Origin: CAVVVS01 sp963751355
GTDB lineage: Bacteria; Bacteroidota; Ignavibacteria; Ignavibacteriales; Ignavibacteriaceae
Length of the DNA stretch: 22,961 nucleotides
Assembly: GCA_963751355.1 (NCBI GenBank)
Contig: CAVVVS010000092.1
Location: 1-22,961, forward strand
Direction of reading: 5' to 3'
Below, piece after piece: positions 1 through 8,505 of this stretch (positions within the stretch are counted from its first letter, which is position 1; the number at the start of each line of letters is the position of its first letter). The position numbers were made by a program, and so were the translations under genes. The notes under the pieces are model-generated. The model saw only the letters and a program-made list of their open reading frames with translations, was not told the DNA's origin and made no database searches.

Positions 1-301
1 AATAGCATCAATACGTGAAATAACCTTGGTACTTGCATCGCAATCGAAAAATTATTTGCTGAGCAGGGCGTGACAAATGTAGTAAATTATAATAATAGTA
101 AAGATTCTGCTAAAAATTGTGTTGAAGAAATAAATTCAAAAAGATGAAATGTAATGATGGAAAAGAAAATATTCCCAATTATGAACAATTCAAATCGATG
201 AAAGAAAACGTAAAAAAGCCCGGATATATAAACCACTCGCGATAAATGCAAGTATTCACTTTAAGCATGCTTTTTTCTCAAGCAAGAATGTAAAATATTG
301 A
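1..301 (+). pseudogene. Decayed short-chain dehydrogenase/reductase (SDR) N-terminal half
   Basis: No open frame survives, but pieces of an SDR N-terminus can be read in order across all three forward frames. Frame 1 from about position 34 gives CIAIEKLFAEQGVTNVVNYN, which fits the Rossmann helix and second beta strand of 3-oxoacyl-ACP-reductase-like SDRs (pattern GIGxAIAxLFAEQGAxVVVNY), and it runs on to EEINSKR before TGA at 145. Frame 3 from 177 gives NYEQFKSMKENVKK, where SDRs have their NYEQVKxMVxxV segment. Frame 2 from 242 gives INASIHFKHAFF, matching the VNNAGI strand. The relic is therefore broken by at least two frameshifts and several stops, and the catalytic YxxxK half is not visible. 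It starts at or before the window edge. The assignment rests on pattern memory. Confidence 0.6.
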
Positions 302-717
302 GCAAAAAAAATAGGTTTTGTCCAATACGAAAGCACATAGGAAATATCTACTCCAAGTTACATACTCAGATAGATCGGATTTTAAAAGCGCGATACATGA
401 GTTGATTTAAAATTTCGCTGATTGAGATTCACTTAATGGAAGTACTCTTTATTTAGGCAAGTTTGAATTAATCTATAATTTTTCAAATTAAATTTAATTG
501 AAAAAGTGAGTCTCAACTTTTTCCCTAAAACAGAGGGCTTCATTAAAAATAATTTTAAGAAAAAATTGGCCTGATGAGCAATCAGCATATCAATTATTAT
601 TCAGTGAACGATTATATAGTTTCAGAACCCTATATAATTGATGAAATTAATTATATAGCAGAAAAATAAAGATATATCATTGAGTAGTAATTCGTTTATA
701 AATACAACTATGAAATT
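302..717. other. Gene-free stretch with unassigned coding-like debris
   Basis: There is no open gene here. A forward frame from 315 to about 488 reads like protein apart from a TAA at 408-410 and a TGA, with segments such as YSDRSDFKSAIHEL and GSTLYLGKFELIYNF. A second patch near 567-630 reads WPDEQSAYQLLFSERLYSF. I cannot assign either to a family. The AT-rich inverted repeat GAAAAAGT (500-507) / ACTTTTTC (516-523) could form a weak hairpin. The stretch most likely belongs to the same decayed zone as the relics on both sides. Confidence 0.4.
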
Positions 718-1570
718 ATGATGAAAGCTAATTTGTTACAAATTACTTACATATTTTTTAGTCTTCTCACAAGCTTTACAATTATAATATTACCACAGCA
801 AAAAACAAATATAAATTCAGACAAGCAAAAAGAATTGCAAATCCTAAAACAAAAACTGACAAATTAAAAAAAGGTGAACCTATCCAAGCGGCAAAATTCT
901 ATGGGTTGGGGGAAGAAGCCGTTCGGCATATAGTACTTTATAACACAAATTAAAAGCGTATGAATCTCATGTCTATTCAGGGACAGTACAATTCTCTCAC
1001 TTGTAATTCTTTGGAACCGGACAATGCAGGCGAAAGAATAAGAATATAGTCGTTGCTTCCAATGATTCGGATATTTTTTATATCGGTGCTGTCGACAGCG
1101 GAGTGTAGAAGAATACCAACGGCGGAAGTGATTAGTTCCCTATATCTCTTAATTTAGCCAATATTGCTGTTATTTCATTGGTCATAGATCTAAATTACCA
1201 TAATGTATTATATGCTGGAATGGTGAAGGCTTTGATAATGTAGACAGAAAAAGAGGAGAAAGTGTATTTAACACAACTGATAATGAACTACATTGAAAGC
1301 AATTAAATTCCACAACTTCGGTTGATTTTTATTATGTAAACAGAGTAGTAATTGACTCAGTTTCGACATTCTATACGTATCGAACGATGGAGGTAATACA
1401 TTCAATAAATTAGTCTATGAAGTCAATTGTATGGAAATAGTAAAGTTATATTTTAGACCGAGAAAATATTTGCTGCTTTTTCTGCGTTTCATAATTATCT
1501 TGCAACCGAGAGTAAACTATATAAGAGAAAAGATGAGGGAAACACATTTAACGCAGTTGATATTTTATGA
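718..1570 (+). pseudogene. Decayed secreted BNR/Asp-box beta-propeller protein
   Basis: The 5' end is still legible. ATG at 718 opens a 49-codon frame with a signal-peptide-like hydrophobic stretch (LLQITYIFFSLLTSFTIIIL) and stops at 865. Downstream, propeller segments appear in different frames. They are LEPDNAGERIRI (frame 3, near 1011), VVASNDSDIFYIGAVDSGV then KNTNGGSD (frame 2, 1049-1132), GEGFDNVDRKRGESVF (frame 1, from 1222), LYVSNDGGNTFNKLVYE (frame 3, from 1371) and LYKRKDEGNTFNAV (frame 2, to about 1560). SxDGGxTF/W is the Asp-box signature of BNR/sortilin-like propellers, which are common extracellular proteins in this phylum. Stops at 1106-1108, 1133-1135 and 1294-1296 sit where the repeat consensus has Trp. 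With about five frameshifts the gene is dead, and its 3' end is missing. Confidence 0.75.
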
Positions 1571-1618
1571 AATAAAAATAATATATCAAATAGTGATATA
1601 AAAATAGACTGATATACG

Positions 1619-1646
1619 TTCCGAATTTTATTAAATTTTAAATTTG
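1619..1646 (+). promoter_or_regulatory. Candidate Bacteroidota-type promoter for ispH
   Basis: TAAATTTG at 1639-1646 fits the TAnnTTTG -7 element of Bacteroidota sigma-70 promoters and lies 23 bases before the ispH start. The -33 position holds only TTC (1619-1621) at a 17-base spacing, so the match is partial. In an AT-rich background it may be chance. Confidence 0.3.
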
Positions 1647-1669
1647 ATTCCCAAAATAAGATATAACTA

Positions 1670-2899
1670 ATGAAAAAGTTCGAAATACCCCAGCAATATC
1701 GAAGTTCGTTCATAGCGAAGATTAAAGATTCAAGGAATGTTAATGATCCAAGAAAAAAAGACTTTACTCCTGTGCAATTGGATTTTGGTCCCGTTAGATT
1801 TTATATAGCACGGCATTTCGGTTTTTGTTACGGTGTTGAAAATGCAATTGAAATTTCATATAAAACGGTAGAGGAAAATTCTGGCAAAAGAATTTTCCTC
1901 TTGAGTGAAATGATTCACAATCCCGGGGTAAATACTGATTTGATGAGCGCCGGAGTTAAGTTTTTAATGGACACTCGTGGAAATCAATTAATCGATTGGA
2001 ACGAATTACACCCGGATGATATTGTAATTATTCCGGCTTTTGGTACAACAATAGAAATTCAAGAAAAATTAAACCAATTAGGAATTGACCCTTATAAATA
2101 CAATACAACCTGTCCGTTCGTGGAAAAAGTCTGGAACCGGGCTTCACAGTTGGGTAAAAATGATTACACAATAATAATTCATGGAAAGAATACCCACGAA
2201 GAAACACGTGCAACTTTTTCTCACAGCGTGCAAAATTCTCCTTCGTTAATTATCAAAGATCTTGAAGAGACGAAATTTCTCGCTTCATGTATTTTAGGAG
2301 AAAAAAGTGCTGTGGATTTTTATTCTTTTTTCAAGGACAAGTTTTCGGACGGCTTTGATGCGGGAAAAAATTTACAAAGAATAGGAGTTGTTAATCAAAC
2401 TACAATGCTTGCAACCGAAACACAGGCTATTGCGGATTACTTAAAAGAAACAATGGTAAAAAAATACGGGACGGAAAATTTATCTCAACATTTTGCCGAT
2501 ACCAAAGATACACTATGTTATGCAACTAATGATAACCAGGAAGCGACCTATGGATTACTCAATCAAAAAGCAGATTTTGCTATTGTGGTGGGCGGTTATA
2601 ACAGTTCTAACACCGGTCATATTGTTGAATTGTGTGAAGAAAAAATAAAAACATATTTTATCTCTTCCGCAGATAAGATATTATCCAAAGTGAAAATAAA
2701 TCATTTTGACATTCATTATAAAGAAGAAAAAGTCACTTTGAATTATTTCCCCAGTAAAAAACCGGTTGATATACTTTTGACCAGCGGTGCCTCCTGCCCC
2801 GATGCAGTAGTAGATCAGGTTTTACAAAAAATTGTCTCCTTTTTTGATGAAGCTAAAAGCATCGATACCGTCCTGAGCAAAGTATTATCGATTGACTAA
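1670..2899 (+). CDS. ispH: 4-hydroxy-3-methylbut-2-enyl diphosphate reductase (long form)
   Basis: IspH (LytB) is the last enzyme of the MEP isoprenoid pathway. It reduces HMBPP to IPP and DMAPP with a [4Fe-4S] cluster in the cytoplasm. The three cluster cysteines are visible: C53 in FGFCYGV, C148 in NTTCPFV and C283 in TLCYATNDNQEA. Substrate-site motifs are also present: MIHNPGVN near residue 83, IHGKNTHEETRAT near 170-182, VNQTTM near 241-246 and SGASCPD near the C-terminus. At 409 residues it exceeds the roughly 310-residue E. coli type and matches the longer cyanobacterial/plant-like form, with a 40-residue N-terminal extension and an insert near 205-235. The start has no clear Shine-Dalgarno sequence, but no better one exists because relic DNA lies directly upstream. 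It is the first gene of a four-gene forward block. Confidence 0.95.
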   Translation: MKKFEIPQQYRSSFIAKIKDSRNVNDPRKKDFTPVQLDFGPVRFYIARHFGFCYGVENAIEISYKTVEENSGKRIFLLSEMIHNPGVNTDLMSAGVKFLMDTRGNQLIDWNELHPDDIVIIPAFGTTIEIQEKLNQLGIDPYKYNTTCPFVEKVWNRASQLGKNDYTIIIHGKNTHEETRATFSHSVQNSPSLIIKDLEETKFLASCILGEKSAVDFYSFFKDKFSDGFDAGKNLQRIGVVNQTTMLATETQAIADYLKETMVKKYGTENLSQHFADTKDTLCYATNDNQEATYGLLNQKADFAIVVGGYNSSNTGHIVELCEEKIKTYFISSADKILSKVKINHFDIHYKEEKVTLNYFPSKKPVDILLTSGASCPDAVVDQVLQKIVSFFDEAKSIDTVLSKVLSID

Positions 2900-2919
2900 T
2901 TAGTATCTTATTAAATTAG

Positions 2920-2950
2920 TTGTTATTATATGGTGTATTGGGTAAATTTG
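2920..2950 (+). promoter_or_regulatory. Bacteroidota-type promoter before the nucleotidyltransferase
   Basis: TTG at 2920-2922, a 20-base spacer and TAAATTTG at 2943-2950 match the Bacteroidota sigma-70 consensus (TTG, N17-23, TAnnTTTG) in both elements. It lies in the 83-base gap after ispH, 32 bases before the next start. This suggests the downstream block can be transcribed independently of ispH. Confidence 0.5.
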
Positions 2951-2982
2951 TAAATTATAATTAATGAAATGAAGTAAAAGTT

Positions 2983-3960
2983 ATGAGAGCTATAATACCG
3001 GTCGCCGGAATCGGCAGCAGATTAAAACCACACACATATTCAACACCAAAAGTATTGTTAAACGTTGGCGGTAAACCTATCCTGTCACATATTATTGAAA
3101 AACTGCTTGATGAAGGTGTTGAAAAGGCGACGTTTGTTATCGGGCATCTTGGTGAAAAAATAGAAGAGTATGTGAAAAATAATTATTCGCAATTAAAATC
3201 AGATTTTATAGAACAATCTGAAATGGAAGGGCTCGGGCATGCTATTTATACCGCCATTCCTACATTTGATGATAAAGAAATATTCATAATTCTAGGCGAT
3301 ACGATATTTGACGTAAATCTTAAGGATGTTTTTTCAAAAAAACAGAATGCATTAGGGGTTAAAAAGGTAGAAGATCCTAGGCGTTTCGGAGTAGCGATAT
3401 TAGAAAACGGTTACATTAAAAAATTAGTTGAAAAGCCTCAAACATATGTTTCAAATCTTGCACTGGTGGGGCTTTATTATATTGCTAATTCCGGTGCATT
3501 GGTAAAAAGCTTAAATCTATTAGTAGAAAAAGATGTACGAACTAAAGGTGAATTACAACTTACAGACGCACTACAGTTTATGATTGACTCCGGGGAGAAA
3601 ATTTCAACTTTTCCGGTAGAAGGATGGCATGATTGCGGTAAACCGGAAACACTGTTATCTACTAATAAATTTCTCCTGGATCAAAAAAGTGTCGGCAAAA
3701 AATTTGATAATGTTGTAATAAATCATCCCGTTTTTATTGCCGAAGATGCCGACATTAAAAATTCGGTTGTTGGTCCTTATGCAACTATTGATAAGAACTG
3801 TAAAATTGAAGATTGTATAATCAGGAACTCCATTGTTGGTTCAAATGCGGTTGTGGTTAAATCACTTCTTGAAAATTCGATAATTGGGAATAATTCGGTA
3901 ATTAAAGGTAATTTTACCAGGTTAAATTCGGGTGATTCATCCGAGATAGATTTTTATTAA
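2983..3960 (+). CDS. Sugar-phosphate nucleotidyltransferase with beta-helix tail
   Basis: This enzyme should transfer a nucleotide from an NTP to a sugar 1-phosphate to make an activated NDP-sugar in the cytoplasm. Residues 1-30 carry the nucleotide-binding signature (GxGSRLxPxTxxxPKxLL; here GIGSRLKPHTYSTPKVLL), and D106 in IILGDTIFD is the expected metal ligand. EKP near residue 152 and the GWHDCGKPETLL stretch are typical of RmlA/GlmU-like transferases. Residues from about 235 to 325 show hexapeptide periodicity (alternating I/V and N/D positions, as in IKNSVVGPYATIDKNCKIED), which indicates a short left-handed beta-helix. Specificity (dTTP, UTP or GTP; glucose or another sugar) cannot be read from sequence alone. 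It lies 30 bases before metK and is probably co-transcribed with it. Confidence 0.85.
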   Translation: MRAIIPVAGIGSRLKPHTYSTPKVLLNVGGKPILSHIIEKLLDEGVEKATFVIGHLGEKIEEYVKNNYSQLKSDFIEQSEMEGLGHAIYTAIPTFDDKEIFIILGDTIFDVNLKDVFSKKQNALGVKKVEDPRRFGVAILENGYIKKLVEKPQTYVSNLALVGLYYIANSGALVKSLNLLVEKDVRTKGELQLTDALQFMIDSGEKISTFPVEGWHDCGKPETLLSTNKFLLDQKSVGKKFDNVVINHPVFIAEDADIKNSVVGPYATIDKNCKIEDCIIRNSIVGSNAVVVKSLLENSIIGNNSVIKGNFTRLNSGDSSEIDFY

Positions 3961-3990
3961 TTAAACAACAAAAAATAGAAAGTTACTCAT

Positions 3991-5133
3991 ATGTCATATC
4001 TGTTTACTTCAGAATCCGTTTCAGAAGGGCATCCGGATAAAGTTTGTGATGCTATATCCGATGGTGTGCTAGATGCAATTTATGCCCAAGATCCTAATGC
4101 GCGTGTAGCGTGCGAAACTTTTGTCTCTACTGGTTTGGTCTTAGTTGGTGGCGAAATTACAACTAATGCTTACATTGAAGTTCCCGATATCGTTAGGAAG
4201 ACCGTAAAGAATATAGGTTATACCCACGCAGAATATAAATTTGATTCCGAATCATGTTCCGTATTAAATGCAATTCACTCACAGTCTCCGGATATTGCGA
4301 TGGGAGTCGATAAAGGCGGAGCCGGAGATCAAGGAATAATGTTTGGTTATGCATGCGATCAAACTCCTGAGTATATGCCGATGCCTATTATGTATGCTCA
4401 TAAACTTGTTAAAAAGCTGGCTGATATTAGGAAGAAAAATATTGCGTTAATGCCTTACCTTCGTCCTGATTCTAAATCACAGGTAACAATTGAATACGAT
4501 GATAACAATAAACCTGTTAGAGTTGACACAGTGGTTGTTTCAACCCAGCACGACGCTAAGGTGAAGCAGAAAAAAATAAAAGAAGATATTATTGAGAAAG
4601 TTATTAAAAAAGTTATCCCGGCAAAATATATTGATAAAAAAACAAAGTATTTTGTTAATCCAACAGGAAGATTTGAAATTGGCGGACCTCACGGAGACAG
4701 CGGTCTGACAGGTCGAAAAATTATTGTTGATACATACGGAGGATGGGCTCCGCACGGCGGCGGTGCTTTTTCAGGGAAGGACCCTTCTAAAGTTGACCGG
4801 AGTGCTACTTATGCGGCAAGACATATTGCAAAAAACATTGTGGCTGCTAAATTGGCAGGCGAGTGCCTCGTTCAAGTTGCATATGCTATCGGTGTTGCAA
4901 AGCCTGTTTCCGTCTTTGTCAATACTCATGGAACAGGCGTAATTCCCGATAAAGAAATTTCTAAAATGATTACAAAAACTGTTGATTTAACTCCCAAGGG
5001 TATTATTGAGAGATTGCAATTAAGAAGGCCTATATATCAAAAGACAGCAGCATACGGTCATTTTGGAAGAAATGAAAAAGAATTTACCTGGGAGAAATTG
5101 GATTTGGTAAATGATTTTAAGAAATATGCATGA
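3991..5133 (+). CDS. metK: S-adenosylmethionine synthase
   Basis: MetK makes S-adenosylmethionine from methionine and ATP. The protein is 380 residues, the usual bacterial length. Family signatures are intact: GHPDK at 13-17 with the catalytic His14, the hexapeptide-type motif GAGDQGIMFGYA at about 110-121, GGPHGDSGLTGR near 231-242, and the P-loop-like GGGAFSGKDPSKVDRSA near 256-272. The start follows only a weak purine stretch, but the N-terminus (MSYLFTSESVSEGHPDK) is canonical, which fixes it. ahcY follows 100 bases downstream, so production of SAM and removal of its by-product are encoded together. I saw no SAM or SAH riboswitch-like fold in the short leaders. Confidence 0.97.
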   Translation: MSYLFTSESVSEGHPDKVCDAISDGVLDAIYAQDPNARVACETFVSTGLVLVGGEITTNAYIEVPDIVRKTVKNIGYTHAEYKFDSESCSVLNAIHSQSPDIAMGVDKGGAGDQGIMFGYACDQTPEYMPMPIMYAHKLVKKLADIRKKNIALMPYLRPDSKSQVTIEYDDNNKPVRVDTVVVSTQHDAKVKQKKIKEDIIEKVIKKVIPAKYIDKKTKYFVNPTGRFEIGGPHGDSGLTGRKIIVDTYGGWAPHGGGAFSGKDPSKVDRSATYAARHIAKNIVAAKLAGECLVQVAYAIGVAKPVSVFVNTHGTGVIPDKEISKMITKTVDLTPKGIIERLQLRRPIYQKTAAYGHFGRNEKEFTWEKLDLVNDFKKYA

Positions 5134-5233
5134 GTCTTATTATTTAAGCCGGATACAATTAAAAATTTGGAAATATAAACTTTTAAGATTTGATGGATAA
5201 TTAAGTTTTTAATAAAAATGAAAGAGGTAACAA

Positions 5234-6562
5234 ATGAGTGAAGTAATTGAAAAGCAAAGCTCGGAAAAATTAAAATATAAAGTAAAAGATATATCCCTGG
5301 CAGACTGGGGTAGAAAAGAAATAAAGTTAGCTGAAGCAGAGATGCCCGGTTTAATGTCTCTTCGTGAGGAATACAGTGATAAGAAACCTTTAAAGGGTGC
5401 GCGGATTGCAGGCTGTTTACATATGACTATTCAAACCGCTGTATTAATTGAAACGCTGGTTGAACTTGGCGCCGAGGTACAATGGTCATCCTGCAACATA
5501 TTTTCTACCCAGGATCATGCTGCTTCTGCTATAGCCGCTGCCGGTGTTCCTGTTTATGCATGGAAGGGTGAAACATTGGAAGAATATGAATGGTGCATAA
5601 AACAGACTTTATTCTTCGGCGAAGAAAACAAACCGTTAAATATGATTCTTGACGACGGTGGTGATCTTACTAATATGGTAATTGATAATTATCCGGAATT
5701 AGCCTCCGGCGTAAGAGGACTTTCCGAAGAAACTACGACAGGTGTACATAGATTATATGACAGAGTGAAAAAAGGGACACTTCCCATTCCGGCTTTTAAT
5801 GTAAATGATTCTGTGACAAAATCTAAATTTGATAATAAGTACGGCTGTCGTGAATCTTTAGTGGATGCTATACGCAGAGCCACAGATTTGATGTTAGCCG
5901 GTAAAGTTGCGGTAGTTTGCGGGTTCGGTGATGTAGGGAAAGGCTCGGCTGAATCTTTGGCTAATGCAGGGGTGAGAGTAATAGTTAGTGAAATCGATCC
6001 TATATGCGCACTCCAGGCTGCAATGAGCGGTTTCCAGGTGAAAAAGTTGGAGAGTGCTGTTCAAGAAGCCGATATAGTTGTAACCGCTACAGGTAACTGC
6101 AATATTGTTAATGAAAAACATTTCCGGAAAATGAAACATAATGCTGTGCTTTGTAATATTGGTCATTTTGATAATGAAATCGATATGGCATGGCTGAATA
6201 AAAATTTCGGTGATTCAAAAGATACCATAAAACCTCAAGTGGATAAATATACCATAGACGGAAAAGATATTATTGTTTTAGCGGAAGGAAGATTGGTTAA
6301 TCTTGGCTGCGCAATGGGGCATCCTTCTTTTGTAATGTCAAACTCATTTACAAATCAAACCTTGGCTCAGATTGAACTTTGGAACAATCCGGATAAATAT
6401 GAAAACAAAGTTTATGTTTTGCCAAAGCATCTGGATGAAAAAGTAGCTTTTTTACATTTAGCAAAGCTTGGCTGCGAATTAGATACTTTAACACCGGAAC
6501 AAGCAGAATATATCGGAGTGCCCGTAAACGGTCCGTTTAAACCGGATTATTACAGGTATTAA
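5234..6562 (+). CDS. ahcY: Adenosylhomocysteinase
   Basis: AhcY hydrolyses S-adenosylhomocysteine to adenosine and homocysteine, relieving product inhibition of methyltransferases and closing the activated-methyl cycle with metK upstream. The sequence has the substrate region CLHMTIQTAVLIETL (61-75), SSCNIFSTQDHAAAA-type residues at 85-99, DDGGD at 140-144, NDSVTKSKFDNKYGCRESL (191-209) with the catalytic Lys and Asp, and the NAD-binding glycine loop VCGFGDVGKGSAE (228-240). It ends in the family's KPDYYRY tail, which contributes to the neighbouring subunit's NAD site. At 442 residues it lacks the extra roughly 40-residue insertion of some homologues. An AAAGAGG Shine-Dalgarno sequence about seven bases upstream supports the start. 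Confidence 0.97.
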   Translation: MSEVIEKQSSEKLKYKVKDISLADWGRKEIKLAEAEMPGLMSLREEYSDKKPLKGARIAGCLHMTIQTAVLIETLVELGAEVQWSSCNIFSTQDHAASAIAAAGVPVYAWKGETLEEYEWCIKQTLFFGEENKPLNMILDDGGDLTNMVIDNYPELASGVRGLSEETTTGVHRLYDRVKKGTLPIPAFNVNDSVTKSKFDNKYGCRESLVDAIRRATDLMLAGKVAVVCGFGDVGKGSAESLANAGVRVIVSEIDPICALQAAMSGFQVKKLESAVQEADIVVTATGNCNIVNEKHFRKMKHNAVLCNIGHFDNEIDMAWLNKNFGDSKDTIKPQVDKYTIDGKDIIVLAEGRLVNLGCAMGHPSFVMSNSFTNQTLAQIELWNNPDKYENKVYVLPKHLDEKVAFLHLAKLGCELDTLTPEQAEYIGVPVNGPFKPDYYRY

Positions 6563-6585
6563 TAATTATTCGTTGCTGTTATTTC

Positions 6586-6613
6586 AGGGCTTGTATTCTG
6601 CAGGCCCTTTTTT
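6586..6613 (+). terminator. Intrinsic terminator after ahcY
   Basis: A nine-pair stem with two G-T wobbles (AGGGCTTGT against GCAGGCCCT) encloses the loop ATTCT and is followed at once by six T residues (6608-6613). It lies 24 bases after the ahcY stop and should end the ispH-to-ahcY transcript. Confidence 0.85.
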
Positions 6614-6793
6614 GTTATCAATTTTATAATCGATACGATAATAATAACAATGTTAATCCGATTAATTTTTGAATAACGGTGAACGATGGTTTGTATGTTT
6701 GTAAGTATAATGAAATTTCTGGAGATTTTAACCCCGGTGAAATACCTGAAGAATTTAACTATAATATTAAGAAGCCAATCTTCCTGAACTTCC

Positions 6794-7717
6794 TCATTTA
6801 CGTTTCAATAAATCTATTACTGCATCGTCTAAATTCTCAAACTTAAATTCGAACCCGGCATCCAAAAGTTTTTGCGGTTTTATTCTCATCGAAGCAATTA
6901 TAGCATGAGTAACTTCACCGGCAACAATTTTTAAAACAAATTCCGGCACTTTGAATAGGGAAGGGCGGTGAAGAACATTTCCCAGAGTCTTAGCAAATTC
7001 TTTCATCCTTACAGGATTTGGAGACGAAACATTTACTGGTCCTTTAAGCTGTGTATAATCCAAAGCAAAAATATAAACTCGAACGAGGTCCTCTATATGA
7101 ACCCAGGAAAACCACTGGTCACCGTTTCCAAGGGGTCCACCGACAAAAAATTTGAAGGGCAGCAGCATTTCTTTTAAAGCTCCTTCTTCAGTACTTAGTC
7201 CGGGACTAGTCCTGATACTGACCCGCCTAACATTTGAATTTTCAACTTTAGCTGCTTCGGATTCCCATTGTTTGCAAACATCTGCGAGAAAATCATTTCC
7301 TGCCTCAGAATTCTCATCCAATATTTTTTCGCCCTTATTACCGTAATAATTTATTCCTGATGCACAAATAAAAATCTCGGGTCTGTTTTCTGATTGTTCG
7401 ATGGCTTTAACGAGGTTTCTTGTACTTATAATGCGGCTGTCATAAATTTCTTGCTTATAACTTTCAGTCCACCTTTTACCGTTTATATTTGCCCCGGCTA
7501 AGTGAATAACTGCGTCTACACCGTTCAGCTTACTTAGCCAAATCTCCGTTTTTCTATAATCCCATTCTACAACCTCATCCGCATCCGGAAAAATTTCTCT
7601 GCCTTTAACAATATCACGCGTAAAAATTATTATGTGTTCTTTTCTTCTAATTAACTCTCCGGCTAATCTCTTACCGATTAATCCGGTAGCCCCGGTTATG
7701 ATGATTTTTCGATTCAT
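6794..7717 (-). CDS. TIGR01777-type NAD(P)-dependent epimerase (YfcH/SulA-like)
   Basis: This is a Rossmann-fold nucleotide-sugar-epimerase-like protein of the TIGR01777 family, whose substrate is not established. The N-terminal dinucleotide motif is GATGLIGKRLAGEL. The family's AGANINGKRWT and YYGNKGEKILDE segments follow, then QWESEA, SIRTSPGLS (normally VRIGIVLS), GGPLGNGDQWFSWVH and the C-terminal FKVPEF and LLDAGFEFKF blocks. I place the start at 7717 (MNRKIIITGATG), giving 307 residues. A longer open frame would add 27 residues ahead of the beta strand that normally begins the protein. There is no clear Shine-Dalgarno sequence. It converges on the ahcY block, and its own neighbours give no pathway clue. 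Confidence 0.88.
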   Translation of the reverse strand: MNRKIIITGATGLIGKRLAGELIRRKEHIIIFTRDIVKGREIFPDADEVVEWDYRKTEIWLSKLNGVDAVIHLAGANINGKRWTESYKQEIYDSRIISTRNLVKAIEQSENRPEIFICASGINYYGNKGEKILDENSEAGNDFLADVCKQWESEAAKVENSNVRRVSIRTSPGLSTEEGALKEMLLPFKFFVGGPLGNGDQWFSWVHIEDLVRVYIFALDYTQLKGPVNVSSPNPVRMKEFAKTLGNVLHRPSLFKVPEFVLKIVAGEVTHAIIASMRIKPQKLLDAGFEFKFENLDDAVIDLLKRK

Positions 7718-8222
7718 AAATAATTCGATTAGTATTATCAATTCTTCCAATATTACAATATATTTTAACTTAAACCAATTAACAATAGATACAATCAAAT
7801 TAAAGTATTCATTTTTTATTGAATAATATTCTGTTTGAATATCGGAGAAAGTTCATAATATAAATTCAAGTAAAGCATTTTTTATCATATTTATTGTAAG
7901 TATTATAATTATCTGCTTTCCAATTAAAATCAAACAAAAGTGTAATCTTGAAAAATAGCTCCCTAATCGGGTAGTATTTAAGATAAAAACTAATTATATC
8001 CTATCTAAAACACTGTATTTATGTAGTACTACATATCTTGACAATATTATATTTTCTATAAATAAACAATAATATTAGGCGAAGCAGAGTCAATTATACT
8101 TCAGCAATTTTGGTTAATCGTTATTAATAATTAATGAGGCCCTGATTGAGAAGTAATATCAACTTGATAAATAGATGGCGCTTATATGTCATCAAGTGAA
8201 GCCGGGAATATAAAATGTAAAA
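7718..8222. other. Gene-free, AT-rich stretch
   Basis: No gene is visible. The stretch holds the upstream region of the minus-strand epimerase and, further on, the perfect 14-base palindrome listed separately. Coding-like fragments just before 8223 (VKPG in one frame) probably belong to the decayed C-terminal tail that follows. Confidence 0.5.
8021..8034. promoter_or_regulatory. Perfect 14-base palindrome, possible operator
   Basis: ATGTAGTACTACAT reads the same on both strands and is followed within five bases by a TTGACA-like box (8039 onward). The symmetry would suit a dimeric repressor, but no cognate regulator is adjacent. It lies about 300 bases upstream of the epimerase start and nearly 500 bases upstream of the secreted-protein gene. 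Confidence 0.3.
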
Positions 8223-8327
8223 TCTGACGGCAGTAAATTATATAGCGGAGCCTACATTTGCAGTTTGCAGGTTCAAGGTAAGGGAAACGTATTTTAGGCT
8301 TTCAAGAAACTTATTTTGTTGAAATAG
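8223..8327 (+). pseudogene. Decayed C-terminal sorting tail of a secreted protein
   Basis: This frame reads SDGSKLYSGAYICSLQVQG, then KGNVF, an in-frame TAG at 8295-8297, and AFKKLILLK before the final TAG (8325-8327). It is a good match to the last beta strands of the type IX-like C-terminal domain, where intact copies nearby read LSSGVYYYKLSS...VVKKMLLLK and LSSGLYFYRLEAGSFSQVKKMILLK. The body of the gene upstream is no longer recognisable. It lies 178 bases before an intact gene with the same tail. Confidence 0.7.
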
Positions 8328-8505
8328 ATAAAAAATTGTCATAATTTATTTTTACCAAATGAAATATAATTGACAATAAGCCCGGTGGATTTCTTATTCA
8401 TATTATCGTTGTTAAGCTTTCAAAAAGTTTATTGAATAAAAAGATATCATAATAAATATCGAATAAATAAAATAATTTGAAAACTAAAACCCTAAGGAGG
8501 GGAGC

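Noticed and set aside
500..523. Terminator hairpin GAAAAAGT/ACTTTTTC
   Set aside because: The stem is only eight mostly A-T pairs, has no T run after it and no live gene before it.
302..640. Possible IS256-type transposase remnant
   Set aside because: Only short patches (a YSDRSDF-like and a DEQSAYQLLF-like segment) resemble it, the spacing is wrong, and no terminal inverted repeats were seen.
5134..5233. SAM or SAH riboswitch between metK and ahcY
   Set aside because: The 100-base gap is AT-rich with no conserved GC-rich helices or pseudoknot-like pairing.
6678..6850. Short plus-strand frame (GTG at 6679, reading GLYVCKYNEISGDFNPGEI) overlapping the epimerase end
   Set aside because: It has no ribosome binding site and half of it is antisense to the well-supported epimerase gene. 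It may be an old fragment but cannot be supported.
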